64,000 nt of DNA from positions 135,902 through 199,901 of the forward strand of contig QFNF01000001.1 of assembly GCA_003240755.1 (NCBI GenBank). The letters are read 5' to 3'. Made by a program: the position numbers and the translations under genes. The notes beneath the pieces were generated by a model. That model had not been told where the DNA came from and made no database searches. It was given only the letters and a program-made list of their open reading frames with translations. Each line of letters opens with the position of its first letter. Position 1 is the first letter of the stretch. Shown piece after piece: positions 51,730 to 59,370 of the stretch. Source of the stretch: Sphingomonas hengshuiensis. Its GTDB lineage: Bacteria; Pseudomonadota; Alphaproteobacteria; Sphingomonadales; Sphingomonadaceae.

Positions 51730-52719
51730 ATGGCGCGCGCCCCGCACGGCAACAACCAGCCGCCCCCCGTCATCATCGTCAAGAAGATCGTCGCCGAGGG
51801 CCATGGCGGCCATCATGGCGGCGCGTGGAAGGTCGCCTATGCCGATTTCGTGACGGCGATGATGGCGTTCTTCCTGCTGATGTGGCTGCTGGGCGCTACG
51901 ACCGAGAAGCAGCGCAAGGGGCTGGCCGACTTCTTCGCACCGACGCTGGTCGAGGTGAAGGCGGGATCGGCGGGGTCGACCGGGCTGTTCGGCGGCGAAT
52001 CGCTCGTCGACAAGGACAGCTATCCCCATCGCGCCGCGCAGACCGGCACCCGTTCGCTGACCATTCCCGTCGACGCCAATGGCGGCGCGAAGGAGGGCGC
52101 GGGCGACAAGGGCCGGTTGAAGAACAAGTCCGAAATGGCCGAAGCCGACCGAAAGGCCTTCGAACGGGTCCGGCGCACGCTGGCGCAGCGGATGGCGGCC
52201 AATGCCGAACTGCGCAAGCTGGCGCGCAACGTCCGCTTCGTGCCGACCCGCGACGGGGTGCGCATCGACCTGGTTGACAATGCCGATTATTCGATGTTTG
52301 CGCTGGGTACGACGGCGCTCGCCCCCGAAGCCGCCAAGCTGATGACGCTGATCGCGCAGACGGTGCGCGACCTGCCCAACACGATCATGATCCGCGGCCA
52401 TACCGACGCCGTCGCCTATGGCCGGCCCCAGGACATGAACAACTGGATGCTGTCGTCGGGCCGGGCGGAAGCGACCCGCCGCCGCCTTGCGCTGGGCGGG
52501 GTGGGCGAGCGCCGCTTCGAACGGATCGAGGGCGTGGCCGACCGCGAACCGATGATCGCCAAGGACCCCTACGACCCGCGCAACCGCCGCGTCGCCATCA
52601 CCCTGCTGTATCAGGAGACGCGCGGCTTCGGCGCGCAACGCATGGCGAGCGTGGACAGCGGACCCGCCGACCGTGCCGACGTGCCGCGGCCGGGTACGGA
52701 GCATGGCACCGCGCACTGA
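51730..52719 (+). CDS. motB: Flagellar stator protein MotB
   Basis: A 329-residue stator B subunit. The single helix WKVAYADFVTAMMAFFLLMWLL carries the proton-binding Asp (about residue 39). A linker of about 100 residues follows, then the OmpA/MotB peptidoglycan-binding domain (MIRGHTDAVAYGRPQDMNNWMLSSGRAEATRRRL). The His/Gly-rich N-terminus (AEGHGGHHGG) is unusual but common in alphaproteobacterial MotB. It ends the flagellar region. Confidence 0.95.
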   Translation: MARAPHGNNQPPPVIIVKKIVAEGHGGHHGGAWKVAYADFVTAMMAFFLLMWLLGATTEKQRKGLADFFAPTLVEVKAGSAGSTGLFGGESLVDKDSYPHRAAQTGTRSLTIPVDANGGAKEGAGDKGRLKNKSEMAEADRKAFERVRRTLAQRMAANAELRKLARNVRFVPTRDGVRIDLVDNADYSMFALGTTALAPEAAKLMTLIAQTVRDLPNTIMIRGHTDAVAYGRPQDMNNWMLSSGRAEATRRRLALGGVGERRFERIEGVADREPMIAKDPYDPRNRRVAITLLYQETRGFGAQRMASVDSGPADRADVPRPGTEHGTAH

Positions 52720-52724
52720 TCCGC

Positions 52725-52757
52725 CCGCCGGTCACGGCCTTTGTCCCGGACCGGCGG
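52725..52757. terminator. Inverted repeat between convergent motB and TonB receptor gene
   Basis: CCGCCGGTC and GACCGGCGG, exact 9-bp arms with a 15-base loop, 6 bp past the motB stop. No T-run follows on either strand, so it is a weak terminator at most; it may act bidirectionally with Rho. Confidence 0.4.
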
Positions 52758-52800
52758 AAATGGCGGCGCGGAGCAGCGCCGACCCGGCTGCCGCCCGCGC

Positions 52801-55608
52801 CTAGAAAAACAGCTTGCGGAACGTCAGCCGGATCACCCGCCCATTGGGGTCGAGATATCCCGGCTGATAGTTGATCGGCACCGTCCCGCTGGCGTCGGTC
52901 ACGCGCTGGCGCGTGTTGAACAGGTTGTCGATGCCCAGGCTGATCCGCGCACCGCGCAGCCACGGATGGTCGCGTGCCAGCCCCGGCTGCTGCCCCAGAT
53001 CGGCGAACAGCCGCAGCCCGACCGTGGCGAGACTGCCGAAGTTCAGCCGCTGCGCCGCGCCCGCCGCGCCGCCATTCACCTCGGTCGCCGACTGCCAGTT
53101 GACGACCAGCCGCGATCCCACGCCGTCCTGCGTATAGCCGCCGTTGAACTGGATCTCGTGGCGCGGCTGTCCGCCGCTGTCGCTGATCGCCGATCCGTCC
53201 AGCAGGTCCAGTTCGGGCAGGCCCGGCCGGATCAGGATCGTGTTGGTCAGGTTCACCGTATGGTACACGCTGGCCCAGACGCGCCCGCCACCGCCGCCAC
53301 GTCCCGCAAAGCCGCCCGGACCACCCGGCCCGCCCGGCCCGGCAAAGCCGCGTCCGCCGCCCGGCCCGCGCCCCTCGCCCGGCCCGCGCCCCTCGCCCGG
53401 CGGGGGCGGGGCATCGCCCGGCGGCGGGGCGTCGCCGCGCGGCGCGCCGTTCGCCTCCGCCGCCTCGCGCGCCGCGCGGCGTTCCTCCATCCGCGCCTGC
53501 CGCATCGCCTCGAACTGGCGCGAGCGTGCGGTCGTCACCCGCTTCGAGAAATTCAGGCCCCAGCGCAACTGGCTGCTGTCCGCCCGCGCGAAGTTGATCG
53601 GGCGGTTGTCGACGCGCAGCAGCACGCCATCGGCATCGCGCACGAACCGGTCGGGAAAGGCCGACTGGATTTCGGCGGTGATCGCCGGGAAACTCTGGAT
53701 CGGATTGTCGATCCGGCTGTCGGTATAATCGATCTGGAGCGAGAGTTCGCGCTCGGTCCATGGCTTGACGTTCAGCCCCAGCTTGATGACACGGCTGTCG
53801 CTCGACACCAGGTCGGGATTGCCGCCGCCGATGGTGGTCACGTCGACCGTCGTTCCGCGCACATAATCGAACGTCCGCACGAACGGCGTGGTGATGAGCG
53901 GGTTGCCGAGCTGCTGCTGCGTCGGCGCATTCTCTTCATGGCTGACCGACGCCAGCAACCGGACGGCGGTGATCGGTTGCCAGTTGATGCCATAGCCCAG
54001 CGTGGTCAGCGTGCCGAAATCCGACAATTGCTCGACCTCGGCATTGGCGTTCAGCGACAGGCGACCGAGCGCCGACAGGACGTCCCGCTGCGCATTGGCG
54101 ATCGGCAGGTCGATATTGGCGCGCACCGACCCGCTGTCGCGGCCGAGCCGCGTCGCATTGGCGACGCCCGCGCGCAGCGAATCGCTGGTAAAGTCGGTCG
54201 TCGTCCCGGCCAGCCGGATGCTGGTGTTCACATCGCCCGCCGGCAACGAGAACGGCGATCCGGCGACCAGTGCGTTCAGCCCCGCCGCGCTCGACACCGA
54301 ATTGGCGCGGTCGGCGGTGCGGATCAGGTTGCCCAGATCGCCGAACGGGCTGAACGCGCCGGCGCCCACCGCCGCCTGGATATCGGCGGTGTCGACGCCG
54401 CGTTCGGTGCGGGTACTGGTTTCGGTGCGGTCGTAATTGCCGTTCACCGTCCAGCGCCACCGGCCGATATCGCCGTTCAGGGCGAAACCGGCATTGGCGG
54501 TCGTCGTCTCGGCATTGCGCGACAGCGGGTCGGTATCGGCATAGCGCCGGACGATCACGTCGCTGGCAAAGGGAGAGAAGGGCGTGTTGCCCGGCAGGGT
54601 CAGCGACACGCTTGGCAGGCCGAGCAGCGATTCGGTGCGGGTATGCTCGATCCGCGTCGTCACCGTCGCGGCCACGTTGCCGAAGATGCTGCGGGCATAG
54701 ACGCCATTCGCCGAAAACCGGTCGACGGCCCCCGACAGCGTGCGAAACGGGGTGGTGTCGGTCACGTTCGGGGCGTTGGCCCCTGCGGCAAAGCCCGCCA
54801 GCGTCGGCGTGCCGGTCGGCACCGCCGCGACCGTCACCGGCGTCCCCGCCAGCGCCGACAATGCCGGATCGATCTGCGCGCCGCCCAGCGTCGAGGTGAC
54901 GTTGCCGCGCAGGTCGAACGGCGTGCCGGCGGTATTGGGAATGATGCCGCGTTCGCTCTCCAGCAGGTTGGAGGTCGTCTCCGCCTGCAGGTTCAGGTTG
55001 AACCGCTTGTCGCGGTCGATGCGGACGAGGCCGCCTTCGACCTCGAAATTGCTCGACCCGCCATCGGTCGGCGCGCCGCCCTGCAACTCGCCGGTATAGC
55101 TGCGGAAGCGGGGGCGCAGGACGAAGTTGATGACCTTCTGGTCCGAACGATAGCCGTATTTCAGCGCTACTTCCTCGGGCAGGATGTCGACGCGCAGGAT
55201 CGCTTCGGTCGGCAGGTCGCGGATTTCCTGGAAACCGGCCGACCGCCGCCCGTTGACCAGGAACACCGGCTGTCCGCCACGCACCGACTGGAGCTGCGGC
55301 CCCAGTTCGGCCACCAGCTCGGCGACCGAACTGACGCCGTACGACCGGATGTCGGCGGGGGAGAGCTGCAATTCGGGCTTGATGTCGCCGGGCACGGCGC
55401 CGGGCAGCGGGCGGCCGGTGACGACGATCTCCTCGACCTCGCCCTCCGCATCGGCACCCCCCGCGCCACCGGACCCGGTCTCGGTCGGATCGGGTGTCTG
55501 GGCGGGGGTCTGCGCCGTCTGGGACGGGGGCGCGACCGATGTCGCCTGCGCCGCCAGCGCGCCCGGTGCCGTTCCCAAAGCCAGTACCACCAACGTCCAC
55601 CGCGCCAT
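52801..55608 (-). CDS. TonB-dependent outer-membrane receptor with Gly/Pro-rich insert
   Basis: A 935-residue receptor. A signal peptide (WTLVVLALGTAPGALA) precedes an acidic/Thr-Pro stretch and the TonB box-like EIVVTGRPL. The plug (DIRSYGVSSVAELVAELGPQLQSVRGGQPVFLVNGRRSAG) and the beta-barrel with the C-terminal aromatic end RLTFRKLFF follow. Residues about 720-774 are almost only Gly, Pro, Arg and Ala (APPPGDAPPPPGEGRG type), inside the barrel region, which is very unusual. ATG at 55608 has GGAAGG seven bases upstream; ATG at 55614 is possible. Substrate unknown; no regulator or ABC transporter is adjacent. Confidence 0.9.
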   Translation of the reverse strand: MARWTLVVLALGTAPGALAAQATSVAPPSQTAQTPAQTPDPTETGSGGAGGADAEGEVEEIVVTGRPLPGAVPGDIKPELQLSPADIRSYGVSSVAELVAELGPQLQSVRGGQPVFLVNGRRSAGFQEIRDLPTEAILRVDILPEEVALKYGYRSDQKVINFVLRPRFRSYTGELQGGAPTDGGSSNFEVEGGLVRIDRDKRFNLNLQAETTSNLLESERGIIPNTAGTPFDLRGNVTSTLGGAQIDPALSALAGTPVTVAAVPTGTPTLAGFAAGANAPNVTDTTPFRTLSGAVDRFSANGVYARSIFGNVAATVTTRIEHTRTESLLGLPSVSLTLPGNTPFSPFASDVIVRRYADTDPLSRNAETTTANAGFALNGDIGRWRWTVNGNYDRTETSTRTERGVDTADIQAAVGAGAFSPFGDLGNLIRTADRANSVSSAAGLNALVAGSPFSLPAGDVNTSIRLAGTTTDFTSDSLRAGVANATRLGRDSGSVRANIDLPIANAQRDVLSALGRLSLNANAEVEQLSDFGTLTTLGYGINWQPITAVRLLASVSHEENAPTQQQLGNPLITTPFVRTFDYVRGTTVDVTTIGGGNPDLVSSDSRVIKLGLNVKPWTERELSLQIDYTDSRIDNPIQSFPAITAEIQSAFPDRFVRDADGVLLRVDNRPINFARADSSQLRWGLNFSKRVTTARSRQFEAMRQARMEERRAAREAAEANGAPRGDAPPPGDAPPPPGEGRGPGEGRGPGGGRGFAGPGGPGGPGGFAGRGGGGGRVWASVYHTVNLTNTILIRPGLPELDLLDGSAISDSGGQPRHEIQFNGGYTQDGVGSRLVVNWQSATEVNGGAAGAAQRLNFGSLATVGLRLFADLGQQPGLARDHPWLRGARISLGIDNLFNTRQRVTDASGTVPINYQPGYLDPNGRVIRLTFRKLFF

Positions 55609-55705
55609 GCGCATTCCTTCCAAACCCGGTCCGCGTCGATGCGGCATCCCGGGATTAGGGTTCAAATGTCGCACAACTATCGCGCGGGATGAAAATATCC
55701 GGGCT

Positions 55706-56083
55706 TCAGCGTTTCAGCAGATAGTTCAGATGCGCGGCGGCGATTGGGCGGTCGCGGTCGTCCTGCCACGCGGTGGCCGTCACATTGGCGATCCGCGCGC
55801 CCAGGCGGGTGACGGTGCCGCCGGCAAAGGTGGTCCGCTCGCGCCCGCCGCGCATATAGTCGATGGTGACGTTGATCGGCTTGATCGTCGCATGGTCGTC
55901 GCCCAGCGCCGCCCGCAGCGCCACCCATGCCGCCATCTCCAGCATGCCGCCGATGGCGCCGCCGTGGATGAAACCGGGGCGGCCGATCAGGTCGGTGGCG
56001 AACGGCATCGTCACCACGGGATGGCCGCGATCGTCGGTGTCGAACCTCAGGCCGAGCAGCCCGGCATAGGGGGAAGGCGTCAT
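55706..56083 (-). CDS. PaaI-type hotdog thioesterase 1
   Basis: A 125-residue single-hotdog protein. The core TDLIGRPGFIHGGAIGGMLEMAAWVAL matches the PaaI/YbgC group with the catalytic-Asp/His environment (GFIHGGAIGGMLE). It probably hydrolyses an acyl-CoA; substrate unknown. It is the second of two tandem thioesterase genes that overlap by ATGA, so they may form a heteromer. Confidence 0.85.
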   Translation of the reverse strand: MTPSPYAGLLGLRFDTDDRGHPVVTMPFATDLIGRPGFIHGGAIGGMLEMAAWVALRAALGDDHATIKPINVTIDYMRGGRERTTFAGGTVTRLGARIANVTATAWQDDRDRPIAAAHLNYLLKR

Positions 56084-56523
56084 GCCGCACCGTCCAGCAG
56101 CATGAAGGTGCCCGCGACATGCGCGACCGGGTCGTCGGGATCGCCGTCATGCGCCATGCCCCGGACGAACGCGACCTGCCGGGCGACGCGGTAGCATTCG
56201 CCACGGCCGACGACCGTCCGCCCCGCCGCCGCCGGTCGCAGATAGTCGAGCCGGAGGTCGAGCGTCGCATGCGGCAGGAACGCCCCGCGCTTCAACCACA
56301 CGCCGACGCTGGTCGCCATGTCCATCAGCGTGACGATCGGCCCCGACGCCAGCACGCCGCGCGCCGGATCGCCGACCAGGTCGTCGCGAAACGGCAGCAG
56401 CAGTTCGCACCAGTCCTCGCCATGCGCCCGATAGCCGATGCCCAGTCGTGCGCCGTGGCCGCCGACGCGGGCGGTGAAGAAGCGGGCGGGGTCGAACCCG
56501 GGCGGAAGCATCGGTGCGGTCAT
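56080..56523 (-). CDS. PaaI-type hotdog thioesterase 2
   Basis: A 147-residue hotdog protein. DLVGDPARGVLASGPIVTLMDMATSVGVWLK is the hotdog helix and its active-site loop; ATLDLRLDYLRPAAAGRTVVGRGECYRVARQVAFVRG are the beta-sheet strands. ATG at 56523 gives MTAPMLPPGF; the longer frame upstream would run into the spacer shared with the divergent cassette. It is coupled by ATGA to thioesterase 1. Substrate unknown. Confidence 0.85.
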   Translation of the reverse strand: MTAPMLPPGFDPARFFTARVGGHGARLGIGYRAHGEDWCELLLPFRDDLVGDPARGVLASGPIVTLMDMATSVGVWLKRGAFLPHATLDLRLDYLRPAAAGRTVVGRGECYRVARQVAFVRGMAHDGDPDDPVAHVAGTFMLLDGAA

Positions 56524-56555
56524 CGCCGGTGGCTTTAGATCGGATCGCGGCCGGG

Positions 56556-56584
56556 TTGAAGCGGCGAACCATAACAGCTTTGTA
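56556..56584 (+). promoter_or_regulatory. Candidate -35/-10 promoter of the peptide/cupin cassette
   Basis: TTGAAG, 17 bases, TTTGTA about 70 bp before the small-peptide start. The match to the housekeeping consensus is fair at -35 and weak at -10. It is the only suitable pair seen in 56524-56654. Confidence 0.35.
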
Positions 56585-56654
56585 ACTTGGGACGCGCGGG
56601 GGGCGGCCATAGGGTCGCGGGGGCGATGCACCGGTATCGCGCAAAAGGGGGAAC

Positions 56655-56813
56655 ATGATGCCGCTCGTCACCATCGCCATCACCGATATCGTCGAACTGG
56701 GGACGCAGGTCGCGACCACCGGCGCCATCCGCGCGGCCGAGGCCTCGGGCGACCAGATCTTCGAATATATCATCGCCGTCGCGATGCTGGTGTACGAGAT
56801 GTATCCCAACTGA
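56655..56813 (+). CDS. 52-residue peptide, unknown, first gene of cupin/HEAT cassette
   Basis: A short gene with a strong AAAAGGGGG ribosome site five bases before the ATG. The peptide is 52 residues: a beta/alpha start (LVTIAITDIVELGTQVATTG), a polar turn (RAAEASGDQ) and an aromatic-rich end (FEYIIAVAMLVYEMYPN). It has no signal peptide and no cysteine. One base separates its stop from the next gene, so they are co-translated. It might be a modified-peptide precursor, a small subunit or a membrane-associated peptide. I know no family for it; its real translation is inferred from the ribosome site and the operon. Confidence 0.7.
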   Translation: MMPLVTIAITDIVELGTQVATTGAIRAAEASGDQIFEYIIAVAMLVYEMYPN

Positions 56814-56814
56814 C

Positions 56815-57759
56815 ATGCCCTCGCCGATCGATGCGCGACTGCGGGATGCGATCGCGGCGGCGCGGGTGCGCTCGCTGGCGGCGGGGCGCGACTGGCCGGA
56901 CCATCCGGCGCTCCGGGCGCTAACCGCGCGCTTCGCCGATATCGCGACGCTGGCGGCGGGGGAGGCCGCGGCACGCGAACTGGTGGAGGATGCGGGCTGG
57001 ATCGCGGCGCTGCTGGCGCCGTGGATCGCCCGGCTGCGCGACGACCCGCTGTTCGAACCGCCGTTCCGCAGCCAGCGCGACATGCTGCGTACCGGCATGG
57101 TGCTGGCGGAAACCCCGGCGGCGAGCGTGACGATGGCGGTGATCGATCCGCTCGCCCCGGCGGCGCATATCCTGCCCGATACGGTCGTGGTCGGCGGGCG
57201 GGTGTCGTGGACGCGGTACCTGCGCGGCGGCGGCGCGCGGCTGTGGCGCTGGCGGGCCGACCCGGTCGATGCCGACTGGCATGGCGGGGTGGCGATGCCT
57301 GCGCGCCCGCTGGCGGTGCGCCCGCTGGCGGACGGGGCGGTGGTGCGGATCGATGGCCGGCGGGAAGCGATGCTGCTGGTCGATCCGTCGACGCCGATCG
57401 TGTCGGTCACGGTGACGCTGCGCGTCGGGGGCGCGCCGTTCCTGCGCGAATATGACCGCATCGGCGGTGCGCTGGTCCGCGTGGCGACGCTGGACGACGC
57501 GGCCGCGCGCAGCACGATGCTGCTCACGCTGCTGCGCGAACTGGGGCGGGGCGATGCGGCGGTGTTCGATGCGCTGTCGCGTGACCCGGCCTTCTTCGTC
57601 CGCTGGGACGCGATGCGCGAATGGCTGGCCAGCGACGCGCGCGGCGCGCTCCCCCGGCTGCGCGCGATGGTTGAAGATCCGCATCCCGAAATCCGCACCG
57701 CCACCCAAAAAACCCTACCGATGGTCGAGGCGCGGGTGGGGGCGGCATGGCACGGCTGA
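56815..57759 (+). CDS. Unknown protein, degenerate cupin plus HEAT-like C-terminus
   Basis: A 314-residue protein with no assigned family. An N-terminal helical region (residues 1-90) is followed by a beta-rich part that resembles a cupin sandwich (VVVGGRVSWTRYLRGGGARLWRW; ADGAVVRIDGRREAMLLVDPSTPIVSVTVTL) and a C-terminal helical repeat (FDALSRDPAFFVRWDAMREWLASDARGALPRLRAMVEDPHPEIRTATQ). The same order and similar ends occur in the next gene, but the His ligands of that gene are not seen here. The 3' end overlaps the next gene by 13 bp. Probably a diverged paralogue and partner of the next protein. Function unknown. Confidence 0.75.
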   Translation: MPSPIDARLRDAIAAARVRSLAAGRDWPDHPALRALTARFADIATLAAGEAAARELVEDAGWIAALLAPWIARLRDDPLFEPPFRSQRDMLRTGMVLAETPAASVTMAVIDPLAPAAHILPDTVVVGGRVSWTRYLRGGGARLWRWRADPVDADWHGGVAMPARPLAVRPLADGAVVRIDGRREAMLLVDPSTPIVSVTVTLRVGGAPFLREYDRIGGALVRVATLDDAAARSTMLLTLLRELGRGDAAVFDALSRDPAFFVRWDAMREWLASDARGALPRLRAMVEDPHPEIRTATQKTLPMVEARVGAAWHG

Positions 57760-58655
57760 TCGATCCGGGCAGCGGCGATGCGATCGACCTCGACGATCTG
57801 GTCGACCTGCTTGCCGACGAACCGATCGACGTCCGCGACGAGGATGCGTTCGCTTCCCTTGGGCCGGCGCTCGCCCGGCTGGGGCGGAACCGCCACTTTC
57901 TCGCCGATCTGGCACTTGCCGAACTCAAGCAGCGTTGCCGGGGGCAGGTCGATGGCAATGCCTATGGTGCGCAGGTCCTGCTGTTGCGTCCGCCCGATGG
58001 CCGGTTCGTGCTGCGCGCCAATTTCTGGCCGGCGGCGCAGGACCGGGCGCTCCGTGCCGGCGGGCGCGGCGCGTTCTTCTATGACCTGCCGCACGACCAT
58101 AACTTCCCGTTCCTGACGGTCGGCTATCATGGGCCGGGCTATTGGAGTGACGACTACCGCTATGACGTCGCCGCGATCGATGGCAGCGTCGGGGAAGCGG
58201 CGGGACTGCGCCATATCGGGCGGTCGCGGCTCGATCCGGGCAACGTGCTGCTCTACCGCATGCGTGACGATGTGCACGTCCAGTTGCCGCCCGATGCCTT
58301 TTCGGTGTCGCTCAACATCTTGGGCTATGATGCGGCGCAGCCGTGGCTCGACCAGTATCGCTTCGACATTCGCGGCAACACCATCGCGCAGATTTTGACC
58401 TCGACCCCGGCCGAAGCGCTGGTGACGCTGGCGGTCGCGGCGGACCTGCCGGACGGGCTCGACCTCGCCGAACAGTTCGCCGCGCGCCACCCGTGCGACC
58501 GGATGCGGATCACCGCGATCGATGCGCTGGTGCGCGGCAGTCCCGATCCGCTGGCGGTGCTCCACCGCGCGACCACCGACCCATCGCGGCGGGTTGCGGA
58601 CCATGCCCGACAATTGCTCGACCGATTGGATCCGGATCGGATGCAGTTGTCCTGA
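57747..58655 (+). CDS. Unknown protein, cupin-like with HxH, HEAT-like C-terminus
   Basis: A 302-residue protein. PHDHNFPFLTVGYHGPGYWSDDYRYD gives an HxH pair and aromatic residues like those of cysteine-dioxygenase-type cupins; GNVLLYRMRDDVHVQLPPDAFSVSLNIL supplies a third His and the second cupin strand pair. A C-terminal helical region (LAEQFAARHPCDRMRITAIDALVRGSPDPLAVLHRATTDPSRRVADHARQLL) aligns with the end of the preceding protein. Metal-dependent oxygenase or peptide-modifying activity is possible but not shown. Proteins of this type are sometimes labelled transposase; I see no transposase motif here. Confidence 0.75.
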   Translation: MARLIDPGSGDAIDLDDLVDLLADEPIDVRDEDAFASLGPALARLGRNRHFLADLALAELKQRCRGQVDGNAYGAQVLLLRPPDGRFVLRANFWPAAQDRALRAGGRGAFFYDLPHDHNFPFLTVGYHGPGYWSDDYRYDVAAIDGSVGEAAGLRHIGRSRLDPGNVLLYRMRDDVHVQLPPDAFSVSLNILGYDAAQPWLDQYRFDIRGNTIAQILTSTPAEALVTLAVAADLPDGLDLAEQFAARHPCDRMRITAIDALVRGSPDPLAVLHRATTDPSRRVADHARQLLDRLDPDRMQLS

Positions 58656-58688
58656 TCGGTCGATCGCGGGTGGCTAGGGTCAGTGGCG

Positions 58689-59309
58689 ATGCAGGTCGTC
58701 GCCACTCTCGATCCCGTTCCGGCGTTGGTCGCCCCGGCCCTGCGTCGCGGCATTGCGCTGCGTCCGCTGGCCGAGGCGCCGGATGCACCGGTACGGCTGG
58801 CTCGCTGGCGGCGGGGTGAGGAATGCGCGCCGGCACGGCTGCACCGCATGCGAGCGAGCAAGGAAACGGTGCGCGCGATGCTGCTGGTCGAGGATGAAGA
58901 GGCGCTCGCCGCCGGACTGGACGCGGGTGCCGACGATGCCGCACTCGAAGCCGCACACCCGGTCGAAATCGTCGCGCGACTGGCGGCCTTGCTGCGCGCG
59001 ACGCGACACGGCCGTTTGCTGACCATCGGCGACCTCGCCATCGATCGGGCGACCCGGACGGTCCGCCGCGGGGGTGTGAACCTGCACCTCCTGCCGCGCG
59101 AATATGCGATCCTCCTGCATCTCGCCGACCATGCCGGCAGCGCGGTGCGGCGCGAGGAACTGTTGCGCGCGATCTGGGCGCGCGATTTCGATCCGGGGAC
59201 CAATGTCGTGCAGGTGCAGATGTCGCGGCTGCGCGCCAAGCTCGATGCTGCCGGACCACCGATGCTGCATACCGATCGCGGGCGTGGCTATCGCCTGGGT
59301 GATCCATAG
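58689..59309 (+). CDS. Winged-helix DNA-binding protein with degenerate receiver domain
   Basis: A 206-residue OmpR-type regulator. The C-terminal wHTH is complete (GDLAIDRATRTVRRGGVNLHLLPREYAILLHLADHAGSAVRREELLRAIW, then VQVQMSRLRAKLDAAG and DRGRGYRL). The N-terminal part recalls a receiver only at its end (GADDAALEAAHPVEIVARLAALLRA). The normal phosphoacceptor Asp and conserved Lys were not found, so phosphorylation is unlikely. It starts 33 bp after the cupin gene on the same strand and probably belongs to the same operon. ATG at 58689 is used; GTG at 58683 is an alternative. No sensor kinase is adjacent. Confidence 0.82.
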   Translation: MQVVATLDPVPALVAPALRRGIALRPLAEAPDAPVRLARWRRGEECAPARLHRMRASKETVRAMLLVEDEEALAAGLDAGADDAALEAAHPVEIVARLAALLRATRHGRLLTIGDLAIDRATRTVRRGGVNLHLLPREYAILLHLADHAGSAVRREELLRAIWARDFDPGTNVVQVQMSRLRAKLDAAGPPMLHTDRGRGYRLGDP

Positions 59310-59370
59310 CCTACCCTTTTCGCCCGACCCCCGATAGCGTTGCGGGCAGAGCGATGAAAAGGATGCGCGG

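Noticed and set aside
49660..52716. Long open frame of about 1000 codons on the minus strand opposite flgL-motA-motB
   Set aside because: High-GC shadow of real genes; Arg/His/Asp-rich with no domain, while the opposite strand encodes complete conserved proteins.
52741..55692. Long open frame on the plus strand opposite the TonB receptor
   Set aside because: Same reason; no motifs, no ribosome site, composition typical of antisense frames.
57747..58655. Transposase label for the cupin/HEAT-like protein
   Set aside because: No DDE, HUH or tyrosine/serine recombinase motif and no terminal repeats; the HxH and strand pattern fit a cupin better.
56655..58655. Lasso-peptide or lanthipeptide cluster
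   Set aside because: No cysteine in the peptide, no B1/B2/C or LanM-type enzymes nearby.
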